A program made the translations under genes and the position numbers. Source: Furfurilactobacillus rossiae DSM 15814 (GTDB lineage Bacteria > Bacillota > Bacilli > Lactobacillales > Lactobacillaceae). Taken from it: a DNA stretch of 64,000 bases. The notes under the pieces are model-generated. The model was not told where the DNA came from, searched no databases, and saw only the letters and a program-made list of their open reading frames with translations. The stretch covers positions 150,837 through 214,836 of the forward strand of contig NZ_AUAW01000004.1 of NCBI RefSeq assembly GCF_000428925.1, in the 5' to 3' direction. Shown here piece by piece: positions 49,201-59,900 of this stretch. Positions within the stretch are counted from its first letter, which is position 1, and each line of letters opens with the position of its first letter.

Positions 49201-50467
49201 GCGTCAAAGTGTAGTTGCTGGTCAAGACGTTGATATTATGGTTAACGATAAGGACTATACTGGAGAACGAAATTTTGTATCCGTTACGGATAGTCAAGGA
49301 AAAACCAGCTCAACTGACGATGTCGCTTTGAAACATGCTGCATATGAAACAGTGTCTGTTGATACCAGCAAGGTAGATATCACCAAACCAGGTATTTATC
49401 CGGTTACTATTACTACCAAAGATGGGGCGTCAACAACCGCTTATACGCATGTTGTTGAAATTGATTTGAGAGATTTGACACTTTATGTTGGGGATACATG
49501 GACTGAATCTGATAATTTCGTGGGCGGTACTACGGCCGAGGGCACTCAAATGTCGTTTGACAAGCTAAAGCTAGTCTCTGGGAGAATCTCTACTGATTAC
49601 AAGTCAGACAAACAGAAAGTTGTATTTGAATACGGTGACCCAGTTTATGCGACGGCGTATGTTACAGTTTTGGATCGTCCTATAGTCACAGCGCCAGGTA
49701 AGCCAAGTGAAGGCACTGAAACCCCAGATACAAAGCCAGCACAACCAGTTACTGGTGATAAAACGTCAGTAACGACACCGGAGCAGCCAGCAACTGTTGC
49801 CGAAACACCAACACCAGTTGATCAGGAAACCACACCGGCCCAAATCCCCGATGTGCCAGCTAAACCAACGATTCAAACTGAACCTGCACAACCAGCAACG
49901 GTCGCAAACGTAACGCCAAACGTGCCAACTCAGCCAGTGATGACACCAACGGCTACTGCCCAACCAACGACGCCTGTGTCATCAGATCGTCCTTGGGACC
50001 CAATCGAACTGCTTATGACGGATGATGATAATGGTCAAATTATCACAACCACTGAGATTCAGGGTTACACTGGCAACTGGGTTTACATTGGCAACATGAT
50101 TCCTGCGGGCTATCATTTGGCACCAGGTCAAAGTGACTGGATTTTGTTGAACGATGTCACACCGCAGACAGTTCATTTAGTTGCTAACACCGTTGACCAA
50201 ACGTCAACAGCGGTTGCAACTCAGACAACGGTGGCTTCTGCAGCAACGGCGCAAACTGTAGCACCAGTTGCTCAACAGAGTGTGCCCGCAACTGTTGCTA
50301 AAGAAGCATCTGCACCAACAACGAAAACTACTGATGAAACTGATCAATCTGCTGCAGCAGAGTTGCCACATACTGGCGAACTCGCTACGACAGCAGCAAT
50401 GGGCACTGGTTTAGCATTATTAACTGGTTTGCTCTCCTTGTTCGGTCTTCGTCGCAAGCAACATTAA
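46223..50467 (+). CDS. LPxTG adhesin with KxYKxGKxW signal peptide and L-type lectin domain
   Basis: The 1414-residue protein has the KxYKxGKxW signal (MYKDGKNWVFA), a feature of substrates of accessory Sec systems and other large lactobacillus surface proteins. Residues about 45-230 are Ser/Ala/Gln-rich. Residues about 235-555 form a bacterial L-type lectin domain, with DADGISFIFHPGG and FGFKVDTYFNGDD typical of legume-lectin-like folds. A MucBP-like module follows (INVKYEDENGKELLP), then further beta modules with YTVIPYDVND and DIMVNDKDYTGERNF. A Pro/Thr-rich spacer (about 1155-1250) and a short beta region precede LPHTG (about 1381), helix and RRKQH. It probably binds host or microbial glycans. 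GAGGGG stands 11 bases before the ATG. Confidence 0.9.
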   Translation: MSYKHMQPETKLHYRMYKDGKNWVFAAVALAFFGVGAMTTTVHAADVTTTDQAPIEKPASAPASQASSAAASQTSAGSEKASTASEATSVASSAKSDVASNSGAAKSVAPASEQQSQISGNSSSEVKSDTQSVSSSESQSSQTSTESQSQAAVKSVASQDSQNSQSASLPVTSMASENATIVARANPLEFIEESESASAASATPITNQESTPQSDQTSDVNPDDVKSDDSVDTDGKTINIHSDNFDKYFKTNGNATYVGGIVQLTDGPSQTGNITLKNQIDPAAGFKVIGGVSMTSPEPDPKHPGEITDADGISFIFHPGGTDEVGGKGGALGIADLPNAFGFKVDTYFNGDDTDVHSDFLPDPTRDRTGKTIAGGDAYGAFVHTDASGVAATYGGPDGFEYHREYLVNKSIGLTIDGALTTHVNASGEYVDHKTGVNTTTDQSAGALLVRTPRQLNKAEVPVEIDYTPEQQFDADGKPVLDAEGNNVFKHIMTVKYGVQGISEDDLTNQPLKEWSIDVTPWLTPDGKGGYEPLSFAMAASSGNYFNIQGMKYEGFSYTSKAAINVKYEDENGKELLPTVNDHYSIGDKYAYSNPAIDGYHYDHTIERTYDVATDGKTVAHDQIVDNVSGFAKVLNPDVIFVYAPNVPDTTFLQVIPMSVENGKKATNIGQQIMKKGSINTLPLPEIPGYTLLQSADKSKYVDADPFDYSLQENTATFAIQQNQVNSFKVWYVPNTVTYTVIPYDVNDPQRTSLVTDGTLTNLPTYFGLTGQQVFLPFIKGYVPLDAHPLSLSFTKTGPDATYVEYVPYEIAPSIGLNYTGVVENTTTTITVDSTHTIDTNVKPVITDAKADLGTATYVKSDIRPEISSNVTINVPSLKQELINNNNDTLSATDFFKINNGSANEYAYTASGTQTHEVAYKAIATPLKVTFEDENKKSLFETQIDGGTVLGSYSVTAPKVISVDNVKYVLQGKNLQEGTYNDSQNQGITFDYVRQSVVAGQDVDIMVNDKDYTGERNFVSVTDSQGKTSSTDDVALKHAAYETVSVDTSKVDITKPGIYPVTITTKDGASTTAYTHVVEIDLRDLTLYVGDTWTESDNFVGGTTAEGTQMSFDKLKLVSGRISTDYKSDKQKVVFEYGDPVYATAYVTVLDRPIVTAPGKPSEGTETPDTKPAQPVTGDKTSVTTPEQPATVAETPTPVDQETTPAQIPDVPAKPTIQTEPAQPATVANVTPNVPTQPVMTPTATAQPTTPVSSDRPWDPIELLMTDDDNGQIITTTEIQGYTGNWVYIGNMIPAGYHLAPGQSDWILLNDVTPQTVHLVANTVDQTSTAVATQTTVASAATAQTVAPVAQQSVPATVAKEASAPTTKTTDETDQSAAAELPHTGELATTAAMGTGLALLTGLLSLFGLRRKQH

Positions 50468-50485
50468 TCTTTAAAATGAGTTACC

Positions 50486-50527
50486 AAAAAGGCTAAATTC
50501 GATTAATTTCGGATTTAGTCTTTTTTT
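50486..50527 (+). terminator. Terminator after lectin adhesin
   Basis: GGCTAAATTCGA pairs with TCGGATTTAGTC (one G-T pair) around an AT loop, followed by seven T. Confidence 0.8.
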
Positions 50528-50608
50528 GTCGTTCTTGATGACCGTCAATTATCTATTGCGTATTCCCACCTATACTGAATTCATCATCAAACGAAAAGGG
50601 GAGACATT

Positions 50609-52522
50609 ATGAAATTTCAACGCTGGATTCAGCATCACACGAATCAAATTACGGCAGTCACAGCCGGTTTAATTATTCTCGGTTTCATCGGTCGCTTCAC
50701 CGGTCAACCGTGGTTAGACACATCGGCGTTTGTTCTTGCTTCAATTATTGCGGCAACACCGATTATCATCAGGGCCTGGGAGGCACTGAGAGTTAAAACA
50801 ATCAGTATTGAATTATTGGTGAGCATCGCAGTTATCGGTGCGTTTGTTATTCGAGAATTTGATGAATCTGCAATCGTGACCTTTCTATTCTTATTCGGAA
50901 CGTTCCTAGAAGAAAAGACGTTAGCGCGAACGCGAAAGTCAATCAAGTCGCTCACCGAAATGGCACCAACGACTGCGCAAGTTGTCCAACCTGACGGAAG
51001 TGTAAACGAAACGGATGTTGATTTTGTTGACGAAGGCGACGTCGTGTTGGTTAAAACGGGAGCTCAGGTGCCAGTGGATGGCAAAATCGTCAGTGGCAGT
51101 GCCTATCTGAATGAGGCCAGTGTTACGGGTGAATCAAAATTGGTCACTAAGAGGCCGGGTGAATTGGTCTACTCAGGAACAATGGTCGATAACGGGACTA
51201 TTCAAGTTACGGCAACCAAAGTCGGCGACGATACTACGTTTGCCAAAATCATTGAATTAGTTGAGGATGCTCAAGATACCAAGTCCCATGTGGAGAAGTT
51301 TATTGACCGTTTTGCCACGTATTACACACCAGCCGTGTTGCTTCTCGCATTGCTAGTGGGGATATTCTTCCGCGACTTCAAACTGGCGATTACAGTACTG
51401 GTTCTTGGCTGCCCAGGGGCCCTGGTAATCGGTGCCCCCGTTTCAAACGTCGCTGGTATTGGTAATGGCGCTAAGAATGGCGTTTTGATCAAGGGTGGCG
51501 AAGTGGTCGATACGTTTAGTAAAGTTGACACCTTGGTATTTGATAAAACGGGCACGTTAACGAAAGGGAAAACTGAAGTTGCCAGTGTTCAAACGTACGG
51601 AGATAGCCACGCGTTGGCGTATGCGGCAGCGATGGAACGGGAATCGGATCATCCTTTGGGACGTGCAATCGTGGCTTACGTAACCGAGCACGAACTTGCT
51701 AGTGATAGTCTGGTCGTCCAGGCAACTAATACGATTAAAGGTCAAGGGATGACGGCTGAAATAGAGAATCACGACGTTGCAGTTGGCAATCAGACGCTAA
51801 TGAATGCTGAAGGCGTGATTTTGAACGATGCTCAGCAGAAAACATTGATCGCAATTCAACATCAGGGTAGTTCCACTGTTTTAGTGGCCGTGGATGGTGC
51901 GTTACAAGCCATTATAGGCATTGCAGATGTCATTCGCGACGGTGTCAAAGATGATTTACGCCAGTTAAAGGCGATGGGCGTTGAACGGCTAGTGATGCTC
52001 ACTGGTGATAATGAACTAACAGCTAAAACGGTTGGCAGTCAGCTTGGTATGGATGAGATCCATGCAAATTTGTTGCCTGAAGAAAAGGTGACGTTTGTTA
52101 AACAACTTCAAGATGATGGTCATACGGTGGCGTTTGTCGGGGATGGTATTAACGATAGTCCGTCAATTGCGACGGCCAACATCGGCATTGCGATGGGCGG
52201 TGGAACTGATGTGGCCGTTGAAACATCCGATATCGTTTTGATGCAGTCGTCGTTTGGCGAGCTAATTCACGCGTATGGATTGGCAAAAAAGACGGTTCGC
52301 AATACTCGGGAAAATATCATCATTGCAATTGGTACAGTAGTATTTTTATTGATTGGTCTAATTTTCGGCTACATTTACATGGCCAGTGGCATGTTTGTTC
52401 ATGAAGCCAGTATTCTAGTGGTTGTTCTTAACGCAATGCGTCTGATTCGCTATACGCCAAAGCGAATAATGGCGTCAAACAAACCAGCTAAGCTAATCAA
52501 GTCGCCAGCCGCAATCAATTAG
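50609..52522 (+). CDS. Heavy-metal P1B-type ATPase with unusual CPG motif
   Basis: The 637-residue transporter has no N-terminal metal-binding domain. It shows the actuator VTGESK, the phosphorylation site DKTGTLTKGK (Asp312), the SDHPLGRAI motif of P1B ATPases, MLTGDNE and VGDGINDSP. The membrane motif in helix 6 is GCPGAL (Cys268), where most members have CPC or SPC; the last helices carry VHEASILVVVLNAMRL. The metal is therefore uncertain (zinc, cadmium, cobalt, iron or copper are possible). It heads a module with a CopZ-like protein and a Dps-like ferritin, so iron or copper control is plausible. GGGGAG precedes the ATG. Confidence 0.9.
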   Translation: MKFQRWIQHHTNQITAVTAGLIILGFIGRFTGQPWLDTSAFVLASIIAATPIIIRAWEALRVKTISIELLVSIAVIGAFVIREFDESAIVTFLFLFGTFLEEKTLARTRKSIKSLTEMAPTTAQVVQPDGSVNETDVDFVDEGDVVLVKTGAQVPVDGKIVSGSAYLNEASVTGESKLVTKRPGELVYSGTMVDNGTIQVTATKVGDDTTFAKIIELVEDAQDTKSHVEKFIDRFATYYTPAVLLLALLVGIFFRDFKLAITVLVLGCPGALVIGAPVSNVAGIGNGAKNGVLIKGGEVVDTFSKVDTLVFDKTGTLTKGKTEVASVQTYGDSHALAYAAAMERESDHPLGRAIVAYVTEHELASDSLVVQATNTIKGQGMTAEIENHDVAVGNQTLMNAEGVILNDAQQKTLIAIQHQGSSTVLVAVDGALQAIIGIADVIRDGVKDDLRQLKAMGVERLVMLTGDNELTAKTVGSQLGMDEIHANLLPEEKVTFVKQLQDDGHTVAFVGDGINDSPSIATANIGIAMGGGTDVAVETSDIVLMQSSFGELIHAYGLAKKTVRNTRENIIIAIGTVVFLLIGLIFGYIYMASGMFVHEASILVVVLNAMRLIRYTPKRIMASNKPAKLIKSPAAIN

Positions 52523-52607
52523 TTGGGCAGACTTGATGGGCATCAATTATTAATCATTATTAGCCGGTTAGACTGGTGGTAATCAAACAAAGATGGAGGT
52601 TATTCAA

Positions 52608-52841
52608 ATGAGTAAAGCAATTATGCAGTTAGACGCGTTGTCATGCCCATCGTGTATGCAGAAGATTCAAGGCGCATTGGCCAAACAAGCAGGTGTTGAA
52701 GATGTCAAAGTGTTGTTCAACGCGGCTAAGGTCAAGGTGAATTTCGATGAAAAGATTGTGAGTGCCGATGCTTTGGCCGACGTTGTTACAAAGTTAGGTT
52801 ATGAAGTTAAGGGCGTAAAGGTGAAAGTTGCTCAACAATAA
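52608..52841 (+). CDS. Small heavy-metal-associated (HMA) protein, CopZ-like
   Basis: The 77-residue HMA ferredoxin-like fold has its metal motif as CPSC (LSCPSCMQKIQ) rather than MxCxxC with Met first, and ends with the usual LGYEVKG. Such proteins bind and pass on Cu(I) or Zn(II). It may serve as the detached metal-binding domain of the ATPase just upstream. ATG 52608 is chosen because GGAGG lies eight bases before; the in-frame ATG at 52593 overlaps that site. Confidence 0.88.
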   Translation: MSKAIMQLDALSCPSCMQKIQGALAKQAGVEDVKVLFNAAKVKVNFDEKIVSADALADVVTKLGYEVKGVKVKVAQQ

Positions 52842-52862
52842 GTCAAATTGAGGGTGGAGAAT

Positions 52863-53414
52863 ATGACAACAGCAATAGAAGATCGTTATCAAGCAGAATT
52901 AAAGCAATCAGACATTGATCATCACACGCCAACGGCCGGTGCAATGGCTGGTCACATTGTGGCAAACCTAGTGGTTCTCGCCAACAAGTTACAACAGGCA
53001 AAATGGTACGTTAAGGGACCTGAACGCTTTTCCTTAAAGCCAGAATTTAATCTGTTGATGAAGACAACTCAAAATCAACGTGATGAACTGGGCGAAAGAT
53101 TGTTGGCTGAGGGTGAAATTGTGCCAAGCACGACTTCAGCGTTTACTGAATATGCGATGTTGGAGGAAGCCGGTCAAAATAAATATCAAACAGCCTCTTG
53201 GTTGGTTAATAACTTTGTTCATGATTTTGAAACAAACAATTTATTTGTGACACGGGCAATTAAGCTTTCGGAAAAAGAGGATCGGCCCGCATTAACCCAA
53301 TATTTGACAACGCTACTCTTTGAAAGTAGAAAGACTATCGCTGATTTACAGGCATATTTAGGCAATGATGCCAGAACTGGTCTAGATGACGAAGATGATG
53401 ACGATGAGGACTAA
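52863..53414 (+). CDS. Dps-like ferritin-family protein
   Basis: The 183-residue protein has a four-helix ferritin-like bundle with GHIVANLVVLANKLQQAKWYVKGPERFSLKPEF (in part NKLQQAKWYVKGP), the region of the Dps ferroxidase site, and HDFETNNLFVTRAI later. The tail is strongly acidic, ending DDEDDDDED. It should store iron or protect DNA from peroxide; the ferroxidase residues are only partly canonical. ATG 52863 is preferred to an in-frame TTG at 52848 that lies within GAGGGTGGAG. It is third in a metal operon. Confidence 0.85.
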   Translation: MTTAIEDRYQAELKQSDIDHHTPTAGAMAGHIVANLVVLANKLQQAKWYVKGPERFSLKPEFNLLMKTTQNQRDELGERLLAEGEIVPSTTSAFTEYAMLEEAGQNKYQTASWLVNNFVHDFETNNLFVTRAIKLSEKEDRPALTQYLTTLLFESRKTIADLQAYLGNDARTGLDDEDDDDED

Positions 53415-53430
53415 CGCAAATAACTGAAAA

Positions 53431-53473
53431 GTGACGTTACAAAGTGGTTGATATACTTTGTAACGCCTTTTTT
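53431..53473 (+). terminator. Terminator after the metal operon
   Basis: GACGTTACAAAG pairs with CTTTGTAACGCC (one mismatch) around a TGGTTGATATA loop, followed by a T-run. Confidence 0.85.
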
Positions 53474-53915
53474 GTATTTTGAAAATTGATTACCCCAAAA
53501 GAACGCCAAGTTTTGTCTATTGAGAAGGATCTCAGTTTTTGAATATAAATATTTTTATCCCATTGTGGAACACACTGTTAAATCTGATTTAACAGCATCT
53601 GTATAAAATTCCTTATATTAATAATTTAATAAATAAATTGTCAACAGGATGTTGAATTAATGTTTGAGAAGAACTACCGTGTAACTGAATTGAAACACCG
53701 GTAAAACTAGCTTTATTCCTCCTTTTAGAGTCGCCATCAACACAGATTCAACCAGTAATAAACGAAGGTCAATTTAATTCGATGACCACGGTTTGGCCAG
53801 ATTGCCACGCAAAATTGACTCGGAACGTGCCATGCGCCAGGTAGCTGTTTAGCGGGAGTTTTCAGTTGGGTAAGGAAACCTTGAGGAAATGCAGATTAAA
53901 CTGCAGGGGGCATTT
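53474..53915 (+). promoter_or_regulatory. Leader and candidate operator of the MucBP adhesin
   Basis: The region is gene-free. CTGTTAAATC-T-GATTTAACAG (53575-53595) is a perfect 21-bp palindrome with 10-bp arms. TATAAA at 53602-53607 follows at once, so the palindrome covers the -35 position and should be an operator. The remaining leader of roughly 300 nt is GC-richer and unstructured to my eye. It lacks the module shared by the two other adhesins. Confidence 0.5.
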
Positions 53916-56900
53916 ATGCTAAAACGCAAATTCCAACATATGCGAGAGCGAGAACACTACAAAATGTACAAGGCGGGTAAGGCGTGGTTGTTCGCTAACA
54001 TCATTGCGGTCGGTTTTGGGTCGGCAATGATTATAACCGGCCAGACGGTCTTGGCCGATAACACAAGCAAACAGATTTTAACGCAAAGGGTTGCAACGAA
54101 TGCGCTTCCCAATGCGTCTGCCAGTGTTACGACACTATCTGCTTCCAGTGCGGGTGAACCTGCTCAAACGCGAAGTTCAGCAAATGCTGCTAGTAATGCG
54201 GATAGTGGCACATTGGTTGGCGACACAAGCAAAAATGCCACATCTACCAGCGCAACGATGAGCGCTCGATCAGATGGTCTTTTAGAAAAGAAGGGGCAAT
54301 CCAGTGTCTCTATGGCGGTTAGCCAAGCCGCTAGTGCCGAAAGCAAGATAGCAGCTGGCAGTGTTTCATCATTTGCGGGGCAAAACGGTGTCCGAAGCCG
54401 AAACGAGGTCACTAACAATACAGCGACAATGTCTACTGCCAGTAATTCAAAGGCTAGTTTGGTGACAAACAGCGGTGACGCGGGCAGTGACGTATCCACC
54501 GATCAGGTAGTTAAATCAGTGTCTAGACAGCGATCCACTAGCGCTATTTGGCAGCAGATGGCCGACAGTCAAGCCGTTGTTTCAGTGAGTGCTAAACAAG
54601 TCGTTTCTGGAACAAAAACGACTGAAACGTCTTCGAACGGGGTCAAGATTGACTTGTCAGCCGGAGCATCTAGTGCAGACATTCAATCAGCGAAACGGCA
54701 TGTTGAAGCTCAACACATCAATCCGGCTCAAATCACGGCACAAGACGCCACAACAGACGATTATTCAACTGGTGAAAGTGCTGCCGTGGCCACGCTAACT
54801 GCCGCTTCCTATGCGCCGGAAACCGATAATAACGGGGTAGATATCAAGAATTGGTTGGGCGATGTCAGCTATTCAACGATAGAGTCGCAGCTGGCCACCG
54901 TATCAAGCAGTGCTAACGGTGTGGCATCTTCGGCGATGATTGCTGATGCAAAAATGGTTGTCGAGACCTGGGTTACCGATGAATTGAAAAAGGTTAACTG
55001 GACGACACTGTCTCAAAGTGCGGACTATGTTAATGGCGCCAACGATATTGTTAAACTGGGCGTCAATGCGTCAGCTAACCAGCAAAATGGTTATGCCGAT
55101 ACGATTAAGGCGTATTTAAAGGGTCAATTAACGGCGGAAGCCTATTATTTATGGCTACTTAAAGTTGAATATAATTCAACCCAAAGTCGCTATTTTGGGC
55201 CACAAGGCCTTAAGGAGACGTTCATAAAGCTCAAAAATGATCTGAATGTCGCTAAGAATCTTAACCAACTTTCTGGCGATCAGGCTAATATGTACAATTT
55301 AGGGTTCGACTTTGCCTATGACTGGTTTGTCGGGGATGCCAAGTTGGGGATGAACTGGGATAATTCAATGATTTACGAGGTCGCAGCTAACATGGGGAAT
55401 GCTGGGATGACTCAGGTATCATGGACAGCTAGTAAAACCAGCAATAATGACGCTATATTTCTCGATCCGGTCGAGACAATGCTTAGTAACAATCCCTTGA
55501 GTAATGCTGTCGACGTAACATCACTGGAAAATGAGATTTACACCCAAGCGTTTAAGGATTACTACGCTGACTGGCAAAACGTGGTCGCACAGGGGTTCAA
55601 ACAGGCTACCGTTGACGCATTAGCCGGCAAGGCGTTAGCCCTGGATAATTCAGTTAGCGGTACCGTTGCCACTGCGGCCATTGAAACGGAAGCACCAGAC
55701 GCTTACAAAGCCATTCCGGGCACGAAAACGAAGGGGCAATTGGCCTTATTTGTAAATGCATATATTCTGGCGAAAGCGTACCTAAGCGGGCACTATAATA
55801 ACCAGCCTATTAATGAAAATAATAATGGCGCTGGTAACACACCGATTCCCGATGCCGGTGTTTTCCCGACCACACCGGTTGCGGGTCAAGTTGTCTCACC
55901 ACTAGATTTAGCGATTTACTCTGTATTAACAGGGAAGACGTATACCTATAATATTTCACCTGCGAATAACCCGATTGTGGATTCGAAATATCAGACGAGA
56001 GCAACAAAGGATTGGATTAGTGGCCCGGCACAAAACGATATGTACCAATTGGCTTGGAATGCTGCCAACCAAGCTAAAACGGACTTTTTGGCGGATATTC
56101 AATTGGCTGTTAACACGGGTGATTTATCAAAATTGAACAGTGCGGCTACTTTCTTACCGACCGCTATGAGCCAAGGTATATTGTCCGCGATTCAATATGA
56201 TTACTACAAAGCCAACTCGTATGTTTATTACAAAGTGTTTAGTGCACTTTATAAGAGCTTTTTTACTGATAAGGCTGGCAAGTTTGCTAACATTATCGCG
56301 CAGGTCGTTGCTGATGCTGATACTTATGTAAAACAGAGTGGTGATTCTCATAATGGTCAACCAATCGCACAAAGTTTGACAGCGGCACAAAGGAATAATC
56401 CTGATCTAACCGCTACAGTTACCGACAGTGATATCACACTAAATGCTGATGTGACTTATACAAAATCTTACTCCGAAAATGCTGATGGCACGCCTGTTAG
56501 CGGTGTTAAAATGCTAACACCATCGGCCACGACAATGATTAAAAGTGACCAAATTAGCAGTGATAATCAGAATAATGCAAAAAAAGTCATCCAAAATGGC
56601 CTTGATTACGCTTATGCTCACGAAGAAACGGTGGCGATTCCGGCATATGAAGCGGGTTATGCGGCAGCTCAAAAGAACCTGAATGTCACACCAACCGCGG
56701 GCCAACCGGCCTTAGGCAATCCAACTAAAGACACCTATCAATTTGAAGATAAAAGTACCGTAACGGATGTGCTGACACCAGTGCTGATGACAACTAATCC
56801 CAATGGTTCGACTGTTTGGCAAGTTCATTATAGTAATGCTGATGGCACCAGCGTGGTGGCTACTATCCAGCGAGCGGCCGATGCAACGAGTCCGGATAAA

Positions 56901-59900
56901 GGGGCAGTGACGGGACTGGATGTCGCCGTTTATGATAACCAAGGGACTGTTCTGAACGATAGCGGAATGCAAAAAGCTACCCAGGATAGTGTTGGTTATA
57001 CCAGTGTTCAATTAAATGCCAATGTTATAAACGATGGTTTGAAGCAAACAACTATTTCAGTTAGTATCAACGATTCTGGGGCAGTTGATTATGAGTTTGT
57101 CCGTGATGTGCTAAATACAATAACATTAACACCAAGTGCCGATGGTACAGCAATTACGAGTGACGGAACCAATTCCGGAACACTCTATCAGGCCGGTTGG
57201 AACTACAAAAAGTCGTTTATTAGTCAACTAACGTTGGTTCAACAAGTAGCTGACCCCAAGTTTGAAAATGACAGCGTAGGCGGAAAAAATAATAAGTTAA
57301 CAGACGACCAAACGTATGCCGGTTTCTTTCAAAGTACTGATAAGGATGGCAATGTTGTTCATAACAGTACTGTTCAACTCGTGACGGTGGCAGATACGAG
57401 TGGTACTGACAATCCTATTAACAAGACTGTCACTAATCTTGATGGTTCTAAAGTGGCCATAACGATAAACAGCGATGGCAGTTTGACCTATATCGTTTAT
57501 GATGTTAATGGTCAAGTGACTGCAACAAACGGATCAGGAACGCTCGGTACGCAGGATCGCCAAGTCATAATCACGAATCAAGATGCAATGGCTAACGAGA
57601 AGCCCTCACAGGTGGTCATTACGCGTACAGCAAATGATGCTATTACAATTACTGAAATCGGCCTTCAGGATAAGATGATTAATGATTTCAACGTGGCAAA
57701 CACCCAATCCACGGCTGAAGCGATAGTAACAGAAGGGAAAAACGTTGAACCATCGTTTTCATCAACAACAATCGTGGTTCTTGGCAAGGCGCTTCACGCA
57801 GGGGTCGTACTCGTAGCGGATCCTAAGTTTGGCACCAACGGTATTAAGAGTACATATGACCGCAAAAATACGGATGGTACTGTAACAGTAATCGCAGATA
57901 ATGCTGATGGGTTGAAATACCACGGATATGTGCCTGATTCACAATCCACGGATAATACTAAAGACTACGGAACAGCCGAAAATTCAACGGCGACGATTCA
58001 ATATATTGCGACCAATGTGTCAAATACCGCTACGAAAACAACGATGACGGTGAATACATCAGTGGCTGGACCAACGGTTACAATCTTTCTTGGTAAAGAT
58101 GCCAACGGCAATATTCGGTCAACAACATCGTTTGATCCAAGCAAGGTAACGACTAGCAATACCGGCAGTGAAATTTTTGAGTGGGCTGGCGTTACTAATT
58201 TGCCTGCAGGGTGGACCTATAATGCTGTGAATCAGACGCTCACTTATGTACCGACTACAGTCGTTGATAAGAAAGCGTTAATTAGCGAAATGGCAAAGGC
58301 CGGCACGTACGTCGTTAACTGGTCAGATGCTCGTGATGCGACAGCTCCCGCGCTCATTGACCAGTACGGCGATGTCCTGAATCTGGTCATTAGTGCGCAG
58401 ACAAAGAGTGAAAACAGCCTTACCGTCAATGTTGATACATCAGATGCAACGAAGGTTAATGCCGACCATCAATATACCTTTAGTAATGCTGACATCGTAA
58501 ATGCCACTCAGTCGAATGATCCGAATGGTTTTGTGACTGCGTTTATTGAACATTTTGCTGGTACTACGGGCAAGATTTATGAAGGAACCATGAATGGAAT
58601 GGTTCTACCTAATGGTGTTAAGTCAATTACGCTGAACGCTGATGGATCTGTAACCGTGATGTTTGATCCAGATAAGGCCACAGCCAACTATGATAAGGCG
58701 ACGAACAAAAATGTAATTAAGTTAGTGTTGCCATTCACGGTTGATAGTAATGGCCAATATGTTCCTGATACTGGGGATGCTACTAACAAAACGCCGTTAG
58801 CTAATTTGACGTTGTACATGAATATGCAGGCCGATCTGAAACTTACATATCAGGCAGCGGCCGGTGGTGCTGACACGACAGTTAAAAACGGCAATGGCAG
58901 TGTGAATGTTGCTTATGTTAAGGCGGGGCAGGAGTTACAGTCTGCTGTGACTCAAAACGGATTGGCTTTAGGCAGTACGTACAATGCGACAGTTCCCGCC
59001 ACAATTAACGCCGCTAGCACGGCAAACTATCAAGGTGCTTCTTACAAGTTGATCAACGGTATTGCAACGAATAATCCAACTGCGATTAATTTTAACGACG
59101 TACAATTGACGTTTGGCGGTAACACTAGTACCTATCTTTACGCGAAGACTTATGGCAGTGTGTGGAATGTAACAAATACGGCGCCATCGTTGACGGATGT
59201 ACCAAGTGCATCAATGTCTGACGGAATAACGGCGACAATTGATTTAAGCAGCGCAGCTAAAGATTTTAATTGGCAAACAGTTAGTTTCCAGCCTGATGAA
59301 AACACAGCTACAAGTTACACAACTACAGTGATAGTTAACAAAGATGCTAAGCGTTTAACTGTGATCTATAAGCCAAAAACTGTGGCTGACGATCTGGATT
59401 TCCTGCAAAATACGTATCAAGACGGCTTCGACATGAATGGTTGGTTAACGGACACACAAACGCCTAAGGGTAGCGCAACGCCAGCAATGCATAATGCACT
59501 GTATGTGAAAACAAAAACCGCGCCGCTTAAGCTAGCCGATTTCACAAAAAAAGCGACGGTTAATGTAGCGAAAAGCGGAGACGGTTATGATGCTAGTGAT
59601 AAAACATATACGTTTGATGTTCCAAGTACGGTTCTGAGCGTGAAAGAGTTGGCATTGTTAGCAAGTGGTCAAACATTAACATTAACCTCAGAATCATCAC
59701 AATCAGATTTGGAAAAGGGTAATTTATCCGTTGACACTGATAACTGGAAGAATATTACCGGCGTAACCATTAGTTTGAGTGCCGATGGAACCTTTGCACA
59801 TATTGTGGCCACGTTAAATACAGCGGTTGCCAAGAGCAATGTTCAAAAAGGTGCTGTATTGACATTAGGTACTGTTGGAGACTCGCCTTTGGCTTCTGGG

